NCBI RefSeq assembly: GCF_000826685.1
Contig: NZ_JROO01000010.1
Location: forward strand, 1-64,000
Direction: 5' to 3'
Length of the DNA stretch: 64,000 bases
From: Streptomonospora alba
GTDB lineage: Bacteria > Actinomycetota > Actinomycetes > Streptosporangiales > Streptosporangiaceae
Below are positions 41,075 to 50,321 of this stretch, in pieces. The notes under the pieces are model-generated. The model searched no databases, was not told where the DNA came from, and saw only the letters and a program-made list of their open reading frames with translations. Each line of letters begins with the position of its first letter. The stretch's first letter is position 1. A program made the translations under genes and the position numbers.

Positions 41075-41382
41075 TCGGTGCGGTCCCCGCCGCGCGAGGC
41101 CGCCTCCGGGGGTGCCGGGAGCCCTTCCCCTGAGGGGATCGCGGCCGCCGCGCACGGGCTCGGCACCGGCCCCGGCGGTCCGGGGCGGCGGCGCGCGCCG
41201 CCCCACCGAGCGAATCCCCGGCGTCCGCGGGAGTACCCTGCTGACCGGTACCGGCGGCATCGCCGCCGGTTGGGACCGCGCGAGGGCCGCCGCGGCGTCC
41301 GCGCCGCAAGCGTCCCTGCGCGCCGGCCCACGCGCACCGGGTCCGCCCGCAAACCGTCGCCGCGTCTGTCAAGGGAGCGCAC
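41075..41382. other. 308-bp intergenic region
   Basis: Contains a perfect 9-bp-arm hairpin (ACCGGCGGC at 41250-41258, GCCGCCGGT at 41262-41270, 3-nt loop) and the AAGGGAG ribosome site of the next gene. Nothing else was recognised. Confidence 0.5.
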
Positions 41383-42138
41383 ATGGCCACCGTGTACGGC
41401 ACCGCCGTGGACATCACCACCGAGGACGGCACCGCCGACGCCTACCTCGCCTATCCCGACGACGGCGATGCCCATCCCGGCGTCCTGATGTACATGGACG
41501 CCTTCGGCGTGCGGCCCCAGCTGGAGAAGATGGCCTCCCGCCTGGCCGAAGCCGGCTACACCGTGCTGGTCCCCAACGTCTTCTACCGCCACGGCCGTTC
41601 TCCGGTGGTGGAACTTCCGGAGTTCATCGACCCCGGCCGGCGTCCGGAGATCTTCGAGAAGCTCGGGCCGATCATGCAGTCGCTGACACCCGACCAGGCG
41701 ATGCGCGACGCGGACGCCTACCTGCGCCGCCTCACCGGCCTCGACCAGACCGCCGACGGGCCGGTCGGCGTCACCGGCTACTGCATGGGCGCGGTCCTGG
41801 CGCTGCGCACCGCCGGCACCCACCCCGACCGCGTCGCCGCCATGGCCGGCTTCCACGGCGGCAACCTGGCCCCCGACGCCGCCGACAGCCCGCACCTGCT
41901 CGCCGACCGCATCAGCGCCGAGGTGTACTTCGGCCACGCCGACGAGGACCCGGCCCTGCCTCCCGAGCAGATCGAGCGCCTCGACCAGGCCCTGAACACG
42001 GCAGGCGTGCGCTACACCGCCGAGGTCTACCCGGGTGCGCGCCACGGCTACACCCAGGCCGACACCGCCAGCCACGACCCCGAGGCCACCGAGCGCCACT
42101 GGAGGGCGCTGCTGGACCTGCTCGACCGCAACCTCTGA
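41383..42138 (+). CDS. dienelactone hydrolase-family protein
   Basis: A 251-aa alpha/beta hydrolase of the DLH family: nucleophile Cys134 in TGYCMGAV, acid Asp187 or Asp189 in FGHADED and His221 in ARHGYT. DLH opens dienelactone to maleylacetate in chlorocatechol breakdown; many homologues act on other esters or lactones. ATG at 41383 is preceded by AAGGGAG. A single gene. Chlorocatechol genes are not adjacent, so the lactone substrate is uncertain. Confidence 0.88.
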   Translation: MATVYGTAVDITTEDGTADAYLAYPDDGDAHPGVLMYMDAFGVRPQLEKMASRLAEAGYTVLVPNVFYRHGRSPVVELPEFIDPGRRPEIFEKLGPIMQSLTPDQAMRDADAYLRRLTGLDQTADGPVGVTGYCMGAVLALRTAGTHPDRVAAMAGFHGGNLAPDAADSPHLLADRISAEVYFGHADEDPALPPEQIERLDQALNTAGVRYTAEVYPGARHGYTQADTASHDPEATERHWRALLDLLDRNL

Positions 42139-42149
42139 CACCCCCGCCA

Positions 42150-42175
42150 CCGGCCGCCGCCCGCGCGGCGGCCGG
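42150..42175. terminator. terminator between convergent DLH and M20 genes
   Basis: Perfect 11-bp arms (CCGGCCGCCGC at 42150-42160, complement at 42165-42175), 4-nt loop, 11 bp after the DLH stop. Confidence 0.75.
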
Positions 42176-42291
42176 ATGCGCGGCTGAAGGCCGGTCCAGA
42201 CCGTGGTGGGCCTGTCTCGGAGACCGGCCTCGGTGCCGGGCCGGCTCCGAGGGCACGCGCGAACGTGCCCATCCGCCGAGCACGCCTCCGG

Positions 42292-43530
42292 CTAGGTGGC
42301 GGACCGGCTCACTCGCGACATGATCGCGGCGTAGGCCGCTGTCACCCCCGTGGTCAGGGTCGGTTCCAGGACCGGGCCGAACTGCGGCGAGTGGTTGGCG
42401 GGCACCGGTTCACCCGAGTCGACGACCTCGTCGGGCATGCCGCCGAAGAACCAGTAGACGCCGGGCACGCCGATCGCGCCCGGAAGCACCCCGAAATCCT
42501 CGCTGCCCATCTTCGCCGGCCGGTCCACGACACGGTCGGCATCGAGGGCGTCCCGCAGCACGGCGGTGAGCGCCGCGGTCTCCTCAGGGGCGTTGACCAG
42601 CAGCGGAAAGGTGTAGAGCTCGGTGATCTCGGGACGCGGCGCCCCCGAGGCCGCGGCCTCGCCGTCGAAGACCCGGCGCAGCGCCGCCAGAAGCCGATCG
42701 CGCACGTCGGCGTCCAGGTTGCGCACGTTGATCGTGAACTCGGCCCTGTCGGGGATGATGTTCTCCTTGACGCCGGCGTGGAAGCTGCCCACGGTCACCA
42801 CCGCCGCCTGCTGAGCGGGCACTTCGCGGGAGACGACGCTTTGGATGCGCACGACCATGTGCGCCGCCAGCACGACCGGGTCGATGGTGACCTCGGGCCG
42901 GGACCCGTGTCCGCCCCGCCCGTGCACCGTCACCTTCCAGGAGTCGGCCATGGACATGGCCGCCCCGCTGCTGATCTCCACGGTTCCGGCGCGGCCGGGC
43001 CAGACGTGCTGGCCGTAGACGACCTCCGGTCGCGGGGCGCGGTCCCACAGGCCGTCGTCGACCATGGCGCGGGCCCCTTCCGCGATCTCCTCGCCCGGCT
43101 GGAACACGAACACCACGGTGCCCGCCCAGGAGTCGGCGGATTCGGCCAGCAGTGTGGCCGCTCCGATCGCGCAGGTGATGTGGGTGTCGTGGCCGCAGGC
43201 GTGCATGGTCGGCACCTCGGTGCCGTCGCGCAGGGTGCCGCGAGCGGCGGAGGCGTAGTCGAGCCCGGTCTCCTCGGCCACCGGAAGCCCGTCGATGTCC
43301 GCGCGGAAGCCGACCACCGGTCCGTCGCCGTTCTCCAGGACCGCGACCACGCCGGTGCCGCCGCAGGTGAAGGTGGTGAATCCCAGGTCGCTCATGCGTC
43401 GGGCGATCAGCTCGGCGGTGCGGTGCTCCTGCATGGACAGCTCAGGATTGCGGTGCAGGTCCTTGTACAGCTCGTGCAGCTGTTCGCGGAGACGGGGCGT
43501 GATGGCCGGTGCGGTGCTGTCGGCGGTCAT
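42292..43530 (-). CDS. M20-family amidohydrolase (hippurate hydrolase/IAA-amino acid hydrolase type)
   Basis: A 412-aa metallopeptidase-fold amidohydrolase. Metal ligands are visible in HACGHDTH (residues about 115-122), QPGEEIAEGA (catalytic Glu) and GSRPEVTIDP in the lid; the C-terminal KMGSEDFG motif is intact. Family members remove acyl groups from amino acids or hydrolyse benzoyl/indoleacetyl amides. ATG at 43530 follows GGAAGG. It is cytoplasmic, with no signal peptide. It may start an operon alone; the next upstream gene on the strand is 313 bp away. Confidence 0.9.
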   Translation of the reverse strand: MTADSTAPAITPRLREQLHELYKDLHRNPELSMQEHRTAELIARRMSDLGFTTFTCGGTGVVAVLENGDGPVVGFRADIDGLPVAEETGLDYASAARGTLRDGTEVPTMHACGHDTHITCAIGAATLLAESADSWAGTVVFVFQPGEEIAEGARAMVDDGLWDRAPRPEVVYGQHVWPGRAGTVEISSGAAMSMADSWKVTVHGRGGHGSRPEVTIDPVVLAAHMVVRIQSVVSREVPAQQAAVVTVGSFHAGVKENIIPDRAEFTINVRNLDADVRDRLLAALRRVFDGEAAASGAPRPEITELYTFPLLVNAPEETAALTAVLRDALDADRVVDRPAKMGSEDFGVLPGAIGVPGVYWFFGGMPDEVVDSGEPVPANHSPQFGPVLEPTLTTGVTAAYAAIMSRVSRSAT

Positions 43531-43843
43531 GCGGGCTTCCTTCCCGATGGGCGGTGCGGTGTGCGCGGCCGTCGAAGGCCCACTCCGCGCACGCGGGCGG
43601 CGCCTGCCCGGCACGGCGGCCGCGCAGGAACCTGAGCTGGGCGAGGGCCGCGACCTCCGCCGGGGGAGGGGCCGGTGGCCGCGACGGCTCCCGCTTGCGA
43701 GGATTCCTACCAGGTCGCGGGGGCGAAGCCGAGCTCGGGGGCCGACCGCGCCGACCGGTGGAGGCCGCCTGCGAGCGGCCGCTGCGGCCCTGGAGCCGGG
43801 ACCGCGGTGTCGGTCCGCGTCGGCGGGTGGCCCATCGGCCCGC
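43531..43843. other. 313-bp gap without a recognised gene
   Basis: GC-rich sequence between the M20 start and the DUF3237 stop. Open frames here lack ribosome sites and family resemblance. It must hold the M20 promoter, but I saw no clear -35/-10 pair. Confidence 0.4.
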
Positions 43844-44287
43844 TCAGTGGACGAGGACCTGGTGCACCTCCACGGCGACCGGGCCGCCCGGAGCCGTCGG
43901 AAGGCACAGCCGACCCACGAAGAAGGCCGTGTTGAGCCAGGTCGGGCCCCCTTGGGGGGCCTCGAAGACCGGGTGTGTCGGGCAGGCTCGATCGGCGGCG
44001 CCTTCGGGCGGTCCGGCGGGGTCCGCGAGGCCCTCGTTGATGACGGTGACCACGGCCCCCTCGGAGGAGCGGATCTCGTAGCGCGCCCAGACGTGCACGG
44101 CGCCGTCCGCGCGCACAAGGTTCCAATCGGCGCCGCCGGGAAGGACCTCGCCGCTGAGCGCGGGTCCGTCGACGGTGCCGCCGGCGATCGGGACGACGCG
44201 GCGGAACCCCGCATAGGTCGTGCCCACCTCGCGCGGTTCCCCGAGGTCGACGGTGATGGTGAAGGCGTACTCCAGCGTGAGCGGCAT
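43844..44287 (-). CDS. DUF3237-family protein
   Basis: A 147-aa beta-barrel-type protein matching the DUF3237 pattern (LEYAFTITVDLGEPREVGTT at the start; GADWNLVRADGAVHVWARYEI; LNTAFFVGRLCLP). The family is widespread in bacteria and fungi beside catabolic genes, with no defined reaction. It is 99 bp downstream of the nitronate-monooxygenase-like gene on the same strand and may be in its operon. Confidence 0.8.
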   Translation of the reverse strand: MPLTLEYAFTITVDLGEPREVGTTYAGFRRVVPIAGGTVDGPALSGEVLPGGADWNLVRADGAVHVWARYEIRSSEGAVVTVINEGLADPAGPPEGAADRACPTHPVFEAPQGGPTWLNTAFFVGRLCLPTAPGGPVAVEVHQVLVH

Positions 44288-44386
44288 GGCACTCCGTCCT
44301 GGTCGGGCCGCGGTCTGCCGGCGGGCGCAGGGAACTCGCGGGGCGGCGGACAGAACGCGGGCGAAGCGGCTCTGCCCGCCGGCGGT

Positions 44387-45514
44387 TCACTCCCCGGCGG
44401 CGTCGGTGAGGCGCTGGGTCGCCTCGGCGAAGTCCTCGGCCATCTCGTAGACGACGTCCTTCGCCGGGCGCACGCGGTTCATCAGGCCGACACCCTGGCC
44501 GACCCAGTAGGTCGCGAGCTCCCGCGCCCCGGTGTCGCCCTTCTCGGCGAGGCTGTCCACGTGGCGCAGCGCGGGCTCGCTGACGATGGACTGCAGTGGC
44601 ATGGGCAGGGCCTCAGGACTGTCGGGGCCGTCCCACGCCTGCGTCCAGGCCGACGCGAGCTGGCGGGAAGGCTTGCCGGTGCGCCCCCGGGAGCGGACCG
44701 TGTCGCGCGAGGAGGCCGCGACCATCTTCTCCACCGTGTAGGGCGCGGTCTCCGCTTCCTCGGTGGTCAGCCACACCGACCCGGTCCAGGCGCCGTCCGC
44801 GCCGAGCGCGATCGCCGCCGCCATCTGCCGCCCTGTGACGATGCCGCCCGCGGCCAGGACGGGCACCTCGCGCACCGGCTTGATCGCCTCGACCACCTCG
44901 GGGACCAGCACCATGGTCGTGACCTCGCCGCAGTGGCCGCCCGCTTCGGTGCCCTGGGCGACGAGGACGTCCACACCCGCCTCGACCTGTTTGAGGGCGT
45001 GCTCCGCGGCCCCGACGAGGGCGGCCACGGGCACGCCTTCGGCGCGGGCCCGGTCGATCATGTACTGCGGGGGCACTCCCAGCGCGTTGGCGACGAGCTT
45101 CACCGGGTGGCGGAAGACGACGTCGAGGAGGCGCTCGCCGACCTCGTGGTCGAACCCGATTTCCAGGCCCGGCCAGTCGGCGCTGCCTGCGGGGTCGACG
45201 CCGTGCTCGTGGAGCAGGCGCCGCACGAACGCGCGGTGCTCCCCGGGTATCCGCGCGGCGAGGTCTTCGCTGCTCAGGCCCTGGCCGCGACCCTCGTACC
45301 TCTCCGGAACGATGATGTCGGCGCCGTAGGGCCTGCCGCCGACCTGTTCGTCGATCCAGGAGAGTTCGCGCTCCAACTGCTCGGGGGTGTGCGAGGAGGC
45401 GCCGAGGACGCCGAACCCGCCGGCGTTGGTGACCGCGGCGACGACGTCCCGGCAGTGGCTGAAGGCGAGCAGCGGCAGCTCGATGCCGAGCATGTCGCAG
45501 ATGGCGGTTCGCAC
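44387..45514 (-). CDS. nitronate monooxygenase-like FMN oxidoreductase
   Basis: A 375-aa TIM-barrel flavoprotein of the NMO/2-nitropropane dioxygenase family: ELPLLAFSHCRDVVAAVTNAGGFGVLG at the start, VAQGTEAGGHCGEV (the FMN-phosphate/His motif) and AAGGIVTGRQMAAAIALGADG. NMOs oxidise alkyl nitronates; close homologues instead reduce enoyl-CoA or act in other pathways. GTG at 45512-45514 has GGGGAAGG upstream. Its promoter holds the same CGGATTCCG motif as the thiolase-like gene on the other side of the TetR, which suggests a joint regulon in acyl-CoA or nitro compound metabolism. Confidence 0.85.
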   Translation of the reverse strand: MRTAICDMLGIELPLLAFSHCRDVVAAVTNAGGFGVLGASSHTPEQLERELSWIDEQVGGRPYGADIIVPERYEGRGQGLSSEDLAARIPGEHRAFVRRLLHEHGVDPAGSADWPGLEIGFDHEVGERLLDVVFRHPVKLVANALGVPPQYMIDRARAEGVPVAALVGAAEHALKQVEAGVDVLVAQGTEAGGHCGEVTTMVLVPEVVEAIKPVREVPVLAAGGIVTGRQMAAAIALGADGAWTGSVWLTTEEAETAPYTVEKMVAASSRDTVRSRGRTGKPSRQLASAWTQAWDGPDSPEALPMPLQSIVSEPALRHVDSLAEKGDTGARELATYWVGQGVGLMNRVRPAKDVVYEMAEDFAEATQRLTDAAGE

Positions 45515-45571
45515 TGACGAATCCTTCCCCGCGGGACCCCCGGCTTCCGTCGGAGCGCCGGTCCGCAGCAC

Positions 45572-45597
45572 GCTAATCCAGACGGATTCCGTTTAGC
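45572..45597. promoter_or_regulatory. operator A with ACGGATTCCGT core
   Basis: The perfect 11-bp palindrome ACGGA-T-TCCGT (45582-45592) lies 68 bp upstream of the nitronate-monooxygenase-like start, with flanking GCTAA and TTAGC. The nine-base core CGGATTCCG recurs in operator B. Confidence 0.55.
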
Positions 45598-45647
45598 AAT
45601 TGGTCCGCCGGGATTCCTCCGGTCGGACCGCGGGCCCGATGCCCTGT

Positions 45648-46265
45648 TCAGACGGCACCGCCGCGGGTGAGTACCGAGGTCAGGACGAAGTCGACGAAGC
45701 GCTCGGCGTATTCGGCCGCCGGCGGCGCCGCGTCGCGCACCGCCCGCGGCGCCAGGCGCGTCGTCAGCACGTGGTTCATCGCCCCGCCGCACAACGCGTC
45801 CAGCAGGTAGGTGACCGACGTGTCCTCGGGCAGCTCACCGCGGCGGATGCCCCGCCGGACGATGGCGCGCGCCGCCATGACCTGGTCCTGGGCTATGCGG
45901 GTGTACCGCTCGGCGAGTTCGGGCATGGCCGCGGCCTCCATGGCCAGGCGCATCGCGGCCCGGCCGTGCTCGCCGCCGTAGAGCTCGGTCATCTGCAGCA
46001 CGAGCCGTGCCAGGTCGCCGCGCACCGATCCGGTGTCCACGTCGGTGATCGCCCCCAGGCGCGACGTCAGCGCCTCCGCGAGCAGCTCCTCCTTGCCGTT
46101 CCACCGCAGGTAGGCCGACGCCTTGCCGACACCGGCGCGCCGGCAGACGGCCTCGATGGTGAACGAGGACCAGCCCTGCTCCCCGAAGAGGTCCACCGCC
46201 GCATCGGCCAGCTTGCGGTCGACGTCGGGGTCGCGGGGGCGTCCTGAGGGCCGTGCGCTAGCCAT
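45648..46265 (-). CDS. TetR/AcrR-family regulator of the NMO/thiolase-like genes
   Basis: A 205-aa TetR protein: HTH FTIEAVCRRAGVGKASAYLRWNGKEELL (about residues 35-62) and a C-terminal ligand domain. ATG at 46265 was chosen because GGAGGAT lies about 9 bp upstream, while an ATG 9 bp further upstream sits directly on that site. It lies between two genes whose promoters share CGGATTCCG, so it is the likely binder. An acyl-CoA or fatty-acid ligand would fit the neighbours, as inference. Confidence 0.88.
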   Translation of the reverse strand: MASARPSGRPRDPDVDRKLADAAVDLFGEQGWSSFTIEAVCRRAGVGKASAYLRWNGKEELLAEALTSRLGAITDVDTGSVRGDLARLVLQMTELYGGEHGRAAMRLAMEAAAMPELAERYTRIAQDQVMAARAIVRRGIRRGELPEDTSVTYLLDALCGGAMNHVLTTRLAPRAVRDAAPPAAEYAERFVDFVLTSVLTRGGAV

Positions 46266-46350
46266 GCCGCACATCCTCCTACATCGTCGCCCGTACCGTG
46301 ATCGGTCGCGGGGCGGTGCCGAACGGGTGCCCTCTGGATTAGGCTGCCGG

Positions 46351-46377
46351 GATTACAGGCGGATTCCGTCCGTAATC
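46351..46377. promoter_or_regulatory. operator B, 27-bp near-perfect palindrome
   Basis: From GATTACAGGCGGA to TCCGTCCGTAATC around a central T, 27 bp with two mismatched pairs, midway between the TetR start and the thiolase-like start. The core CGGATTCCG equals that of operator A. Confidence 0.7.
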
Positions 46378-46423
46378 ACGTCCGGCAAGCGCCGAGGCGG
46401 ACCCGTCCCCGGGGAGAACGACA

Positions 46424-48031
46424 GTGCCGATGAACGACCTCGACCCCGCCACCCCCGTGATCGTCGGCGTCGGTCAGGCGTCCGAGCGCATCGGCGATCC
46501 CGGTTACCAGGGGCTTTCCCCCGTGGGACTGGCCGCGGCGGCCGCCCGGCGGGCGCTGGAGGACACCGGCGCCGATCCCGCGGCCGCCGCAGCCGCCGTG
46601 GACACGGCCGCCGGCATCCGCCAGTTCGAGATCTCCTTTCCCGGCGCCGAGGCTCCGCTGGGCAGATCCGACAACTACCCCCGCTCGGTCGCCGCCCGAA
46701 TCGGCGCCGACCCGCAACGCGCCATCCTGGAGGTCGTCGGCGGGCAGGGGCCCCAGCACCTGGTCAACGAGTTGGCCGCGGACATCGCCCGGGGCGGCTG
46801 CCGGGCGGCCCTGGCGTTCGGTTCCGAGGCCGTCTCCACCGTGCAGGCCATGGCGCAATCCCCGGACCCGCCCGACTTCTCCGAAAGGGTCGGCGGAAGC
46901 CTCGACGACCGGGGGCTGGGACTCGACGGCCTGATATCGCACCGCCAGGCGACCCACGGAATCACCGATGCGCCCGGCCAGTACGCCTTGTTCGAGAACG
47001 CGCGCCGGGCCCGGCTCGGCCGGACGCGCGAGGACTACGCGGCGGGCATGGGCGCGCTGTTCGCCCCCTTCACCCGCATCGCGGCGGCCAACCCGCACGC
47101 CGCCGCCCCCGTCGAGCGCAGCGCCGCGGAGTTGGTCGCACCGACGGAGCGCAACCGCCCCATCGCCGACCCCTACACCCGCTACGTCGTGGCCCGCGAC
47201 AAGGTCAACCAGGGTGCGGCGGTACTGGTCGCATCCGTGGCGGCGGCGCGGGAACTGGGTGTGCCCAAGGAACGGTGGGTGTTCCTTCACGGCCACGCCG
47301 ACCTGCGCGAACGCGACCTCATGCAGCGCGCGGACCTCTCCCGAAGCCCGGCGGCGGTGATGGCCGCCGAGCACGCCCTGGAGGTGGCCGGCATCGGCGC
47401 GGCGGACCTGTCGGCCCTCGACCTCTACAGCTGCTTCCCGATCGCGGTCACCAACGTCGCCGACGCGCTCGGCCTCGCCGCCGACGACCCCCGCGGACTC
47501 ACCCTCGCCGGCGGGCTGCCGTTCTTCGGCGGCGCCGGCAACAACTACGCCATGCACGCCGTAGCCGAGGCGGTGCACAGCGCCCGCGCCGTCCCCGGCG
47601 GCTACTGTTTCGTCGGCGCCAACGGCGGGTTCCTGAGCAAGTACTCCGCGGGGGTCTACTCCACCGCGCCGACGGGATGGCGGACCGACCGCAGCGCCGA
47701 ACTGCAGCGCGAGATCGACTCCTGGGAGGCGCCCGAGGAGGCCGCCGAGCCCGAGGGCTGGGCGCGGGTGGAGACCTACACGGTCAAGCACGGCCGCGGC
47801 GGCGAGCGCACCGGCGTGGTCGTCGGCCGGCTGGAGGCCGACGGGCGCCGGTTCCCGGCGGTGACCGAGGGGGACGACGAGGTCCTGGGGCTGCTGTCGG
47901 AGGGCGAACCCGTCGGCGCGCGCGTCTACGTGCGCACCTCCGATTCCGGCAGCCGGGTGACCACCACCCCCGCCCGGATGGCAGGACCCCATTCGGCGCC
48001 CCACGCGTCGCCGCACGACGCCCGGGGGTGA
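46424..48031 (+). CDS. thiolase-superfamily acetyl-CoA acetyltransferase-like protein
   Basis: A 535-aa protein with the layout of non-canonical acetyl-CoA acetyltransferases: thiolase N-half (TPVIVGVGQASER), thiolase C-half (DLYSCFPIAVTNVADALG; GGLPFFGGAGNNYAMHA) and an OB-fold-like C-terminal domain (about 430-510). The N-terminal nucleophilic Cys of biosynthetic thiolases is not seen at the equivalent place; VGGQGPQHLVNELA stands there. So condensation or thiolysis by the normal mechanism is doubtful. GTG at 46424 is 7 bp after GGGGAG; ATG at 46430 is an alternative. It is divergent from the TetR with a strong operator between. Confidence 0.82.
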   Translation: MPMNDLDPATPVIVGVGQASERIGDPGYQGLSPVGLAAAAARRALEDTGADPAAAAAAVDTAAGIRQFEISFPGAEAPLGRSDNYPRSVAARIGADPQRAILEVVGGQGPQHLVNELAADIARGGCRAALAFGSEAVSTVQAMAQSPDPPDFSERVGGSLDDRGLGLDGLISHRQATHGITDAPGQYALFENARRARLGRTREDYAAGMGALFAPFTRIAAANPHAAAPVERSAAELVAPTERNRPIADPYTRYVVARDKVNQGAAVLVASVAAARELGVPKERWVFLHGHADLRERDLMQRADLSRSPAAVMAAEHALEVAGIGAADLSALDLYSCFPIAVTNVADALGLAADDPRGLTLAGGLPFFGGAGNNYAMHAVAEAVHSARAVPGGYCFVGANGGFLSKYSAGVYSTAPTGWRTDRSAELQREIDSWEAPEEAAEPEGWARVETYTVKHGRGGERTGVVVGRLEADGRRFPAVTEGDDEVLGLLSEGEPVGARVYVRTSDSGSRVTTTPARMAGPHSAPHASPHDARG

Positions 48032-48116
48032 CGTCGCATCCCGCACCGTGCGGTGGGGGCTGATCGGCGGCGGCCCCGACCGCGCGCGTGCGGCCGCCGG
48101 CCGGCCCGCGCCGCGG

Positions 48117-49370
48117 CTAACGGCCGGTGGCGGACCGGGTCGAGGACACCCACACGACCGCGGCCCAGAAGAGCGCCGCGACACCGGCGAGTACCCCCGC
48201 GACCGCCGGATACCCGGTGGCGGTCGCCATCCAGGCGGCGCCGACCGGCCCCGCGAGGCCCACCACGCCCCATCCGCTGAAGACCGCCCCGTAGGCGGTT
48301 CCGAACCGGTCCGCGGGCACGGTGTCGGCGACCGCCATCGGCGTGAGGACGGAGACGGCTCCGTACTGGGCGCCCAGAACCAGCAGCGCCGCCAGAGCGC
48401 CGGCGGGCCGGGCGACGAGGACCAGCGTCAGGCACGCGCCGACCAGGGCGGCGGCGGTGGCGTGCAGAGCCGGTACGTGGCCGATCCGATCGGCGACGGG
48501 CCCTGCTGCCAGTCGGCCGAGGAAGTTGCCCGCGTTGAGCAGCACCACCGCCGCGATCGCCGACTCCGGCGTCCGAGCGAAGTCCCCGGCATGGCCGAAG
48601 GCGACCAGCGCAGGCGCGCTGCCCAGCCAGAACATCGTCCATGAGGCGAGAATCGGCCGGCTGTACGGGCGGAGCGCCGCCAGGCCCGTCGCGGCCGGTT
48701 CAGTCGACGACGCCTCTGCCGGTGCCGGTTCCGCCGACAACGAGCGTGCCGAGGCGACCGTGTCCGGAAGCAGGGCACTCGCGCACACGACCAGGCCGCC
48801 GAGCAGGACCGCCAGCACGGCGAACATCCCCGCCCGCCCCACGACGCCCAGCAGGACGTCGACGACCGGGGCCAGCACCACGGCCCCCGCCGCATAGGCG
48901 CTGACCACCACCGCCACCGCGCTGCCGCGCTTGGTCGCCGCGGTTCCGGCCACCCGGACCGCGGTGGCATAGCCCAGGCCCGTCGCGCCGCCCAGCACGA
49001 CGCCGAAGCCGAGCACGAGGACCGGCAGCGATTCCGCCGACGCGGTGGCGGCGAGCCCCAGGACGACCCCGCCGCCCACGACAAGGGCGAGCCGCCGCGG
49101 CGCCACGGCGTCGGCGAGCCGCCCGCCGACGAGGACGCCGGCCGTGAAGGCCGCCAGGCCGACGGCGTAGGCCAGGCTTGAGGACGGAGACGAAACCTGC
49201 AGTTCCGAGGACAGCACGCCGCTGAAGGCGTCCCAGAGGAACAACGGGCTGACCGCGAAATCCAACAGAGCCGCCCCGGTCAGTGCACGCCACGCCGGGC
49301 TCACCACGTCCCACAACCCATCCGTCGAATTCCGGCTCGCCGTGATCCGCGTCAGGCTACGCGAGCCCAC
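48117..49370 (-). CDS. MFS transporter (OxlT-like)
   Basis: A 417-aa major facilitator with 12 membrane helices and a long central loop (SAEPAPAEASSTEPAATG). The VSPAWRALTGAALLDFAVSPLFLWDAFSGVL start and GWGVVGLAGPVGAAWM resemble the oxalate/formate antiporter-like subfamily. The GTG at 49370 gives the longest frame but has no clear ribosome site; an internal GTG near 49305 is possible. It converges on the thiolase-like gene, with only 85 bp between stops, and could carry the substrate of that set. Confidence 0.78.
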   Translation of the reverse strand: MGSRSLTRITASRNSTDGLWDVVSPAWRALTGAALLDFAVSPLFLWDAFSGVLSSELQVSSPSSSLAYAVGLAAFTAGVLVGGRLADAVAPRRLALVVGGGVVLGLAATASAESLPVLVLGFGVVLGGATGLGYATAVRVAGTAATKRGSAVAVVVSAYAAGAVVLAPVVDVLLGVVGRAGMFAVLAVLLGGLVVCASALLPDTVASARSLSAEPAPAEASSTEPAATGLAALRPYSRPILASWTMFWLGSAPALVAFGHAGDFARTPESAIAAVVLLNAGNFLGRLAAGPVADRIGHVPALHATAAALVGACLTLVLVARPAGALAALLVLGAQYGAVSVLTPMAVADTVPADRFGTAYGAVFSGWGVVGLAGPVGAAWMATATGYPAVAGVLAGVAALFWAAVVWVSSTRSATGR

Positions 49371-49642
49371 CCGCAGCGGAGGAACCGCCCGGGCGGCCTG
49401 GGCGAGCCGCGCGGATGCCCGCTCTATCTGCCGGGGCCTGTCGGCGCCGGAAGTACGGTCCCTGCACCGAACACCGAAGTCAGCGGCAAACCGCCTGTGC
49501 CCTGCCCGCCGACTTCGAACCCGAACACGTCCTCGTCAACGGCGAGGCCCTGTTCGCCGACGGGGCGCGGGTGGACGTCGAGAAGTGACCGCGCCGCCGC
49601 GATGAGCGTGCTCCGACCGAGACATGTCCCAGGCCCGCTCGT

Positions 49643-50290
49643 CTACTCGGGCGACGGCGTCGCGGGCGCGGTCCCGGCTCCGTCGTCAGGTGCGGTGAAG
49701 ATGCGGTCGAGTACACGATCGAGGGCGGCCGAGGCGTCGTCGGGGGCGAGGTGGCCGAGCAGTACGCGCTGCCCGCAGCCGTCCGCGAAACACAGCAACA
49801 GCGTCGTCTCGGTCTCCGGGTCGACTGCCGGGCGCACCTCACCACGCTCCTTGGCACCCCGGATCTCCTCGGTCACGAACCGCCGCAGCTCGGCATCGCT
49901 GGTCCGCAGCCCAGCTGCGATGTCGGGCCGCTGGAGCGAGCGCAACGAGAAGGCGAGCAGCACCTGGTACTCGGCGAGGCGCTGTTCGTCGGCGGGCACG
50001 GTCAGGTCGCCCAGAACCTGGCGAAGCAGCGAGCGACTGGTAGCCGGCGGTCCCACGGTGTCGACGCGTTCGGCCATCCGCTGCTGTGCGCTGAAGATCA
50101 TGTGCTCCATGGCGAAATGCTCCAGCTGTTCCCTGGTCGAGAAGTAGTGCTGCACCAGGCCGACGGAGATTCCGGCCTCCGCCGCGACCTTCCGGATGCT
50201 CGCGCCCTCGATGCCGTATTTGCGGATGGCCTCCCACATGGCCTGGGCGACCTGCCGACGCCGCAGGTCATGATCGACCACCTTCGGCAT
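49643..50290 (-). CDS. TetR-family regulator of the ABC exporter
   Basis: A 215-aa TetR protein with HTH ASIRKVAAEAGISVGLVQHYFSTREQL (about residues 31-57; BetI-like GISVGLVQHYF) and a C-terminal domain of the TetR_C_6 kind. The ATG at 50290 follows AAGGAGGCGTG. It is divergent from an ABC-transporter gene 66 bp away and very likely represses it. Confidence 0.88.
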   Translation of the reverse strand: MPKVVDHDLRRRQVAQAMWEAIRKYGIEGASIRKVAAEAGISVGLVQHYFSTREQLEHFAMEHMIFSAQQRMAERVDTVGPPATSRSLLRQVLGDLTVPADEQRLAEYQVLLAFSLRSLQRPDIAAGLRTSDAELRRFVTEEIRGAKERGEVRPAVDPETETTLLLCFADGCGQRVLLGHLAPDDASAALDRVLDRIFTAPDDGAGTAPATPSPE

Positions 50291-50321
50291 CACGCCTCCT
50301 TATTTTTACAATACGAACGAC

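Noticed and set aside
49491-49588. Open segment ending ADFEPEHVLVNGEALFADG then ARVDVEK and TGA, as the 3' end of a gene
   Set aside because: Codon use looks coding, but there is no start, no ribosome site and no recognisable family; possibly a small gene remnant but not supportable.
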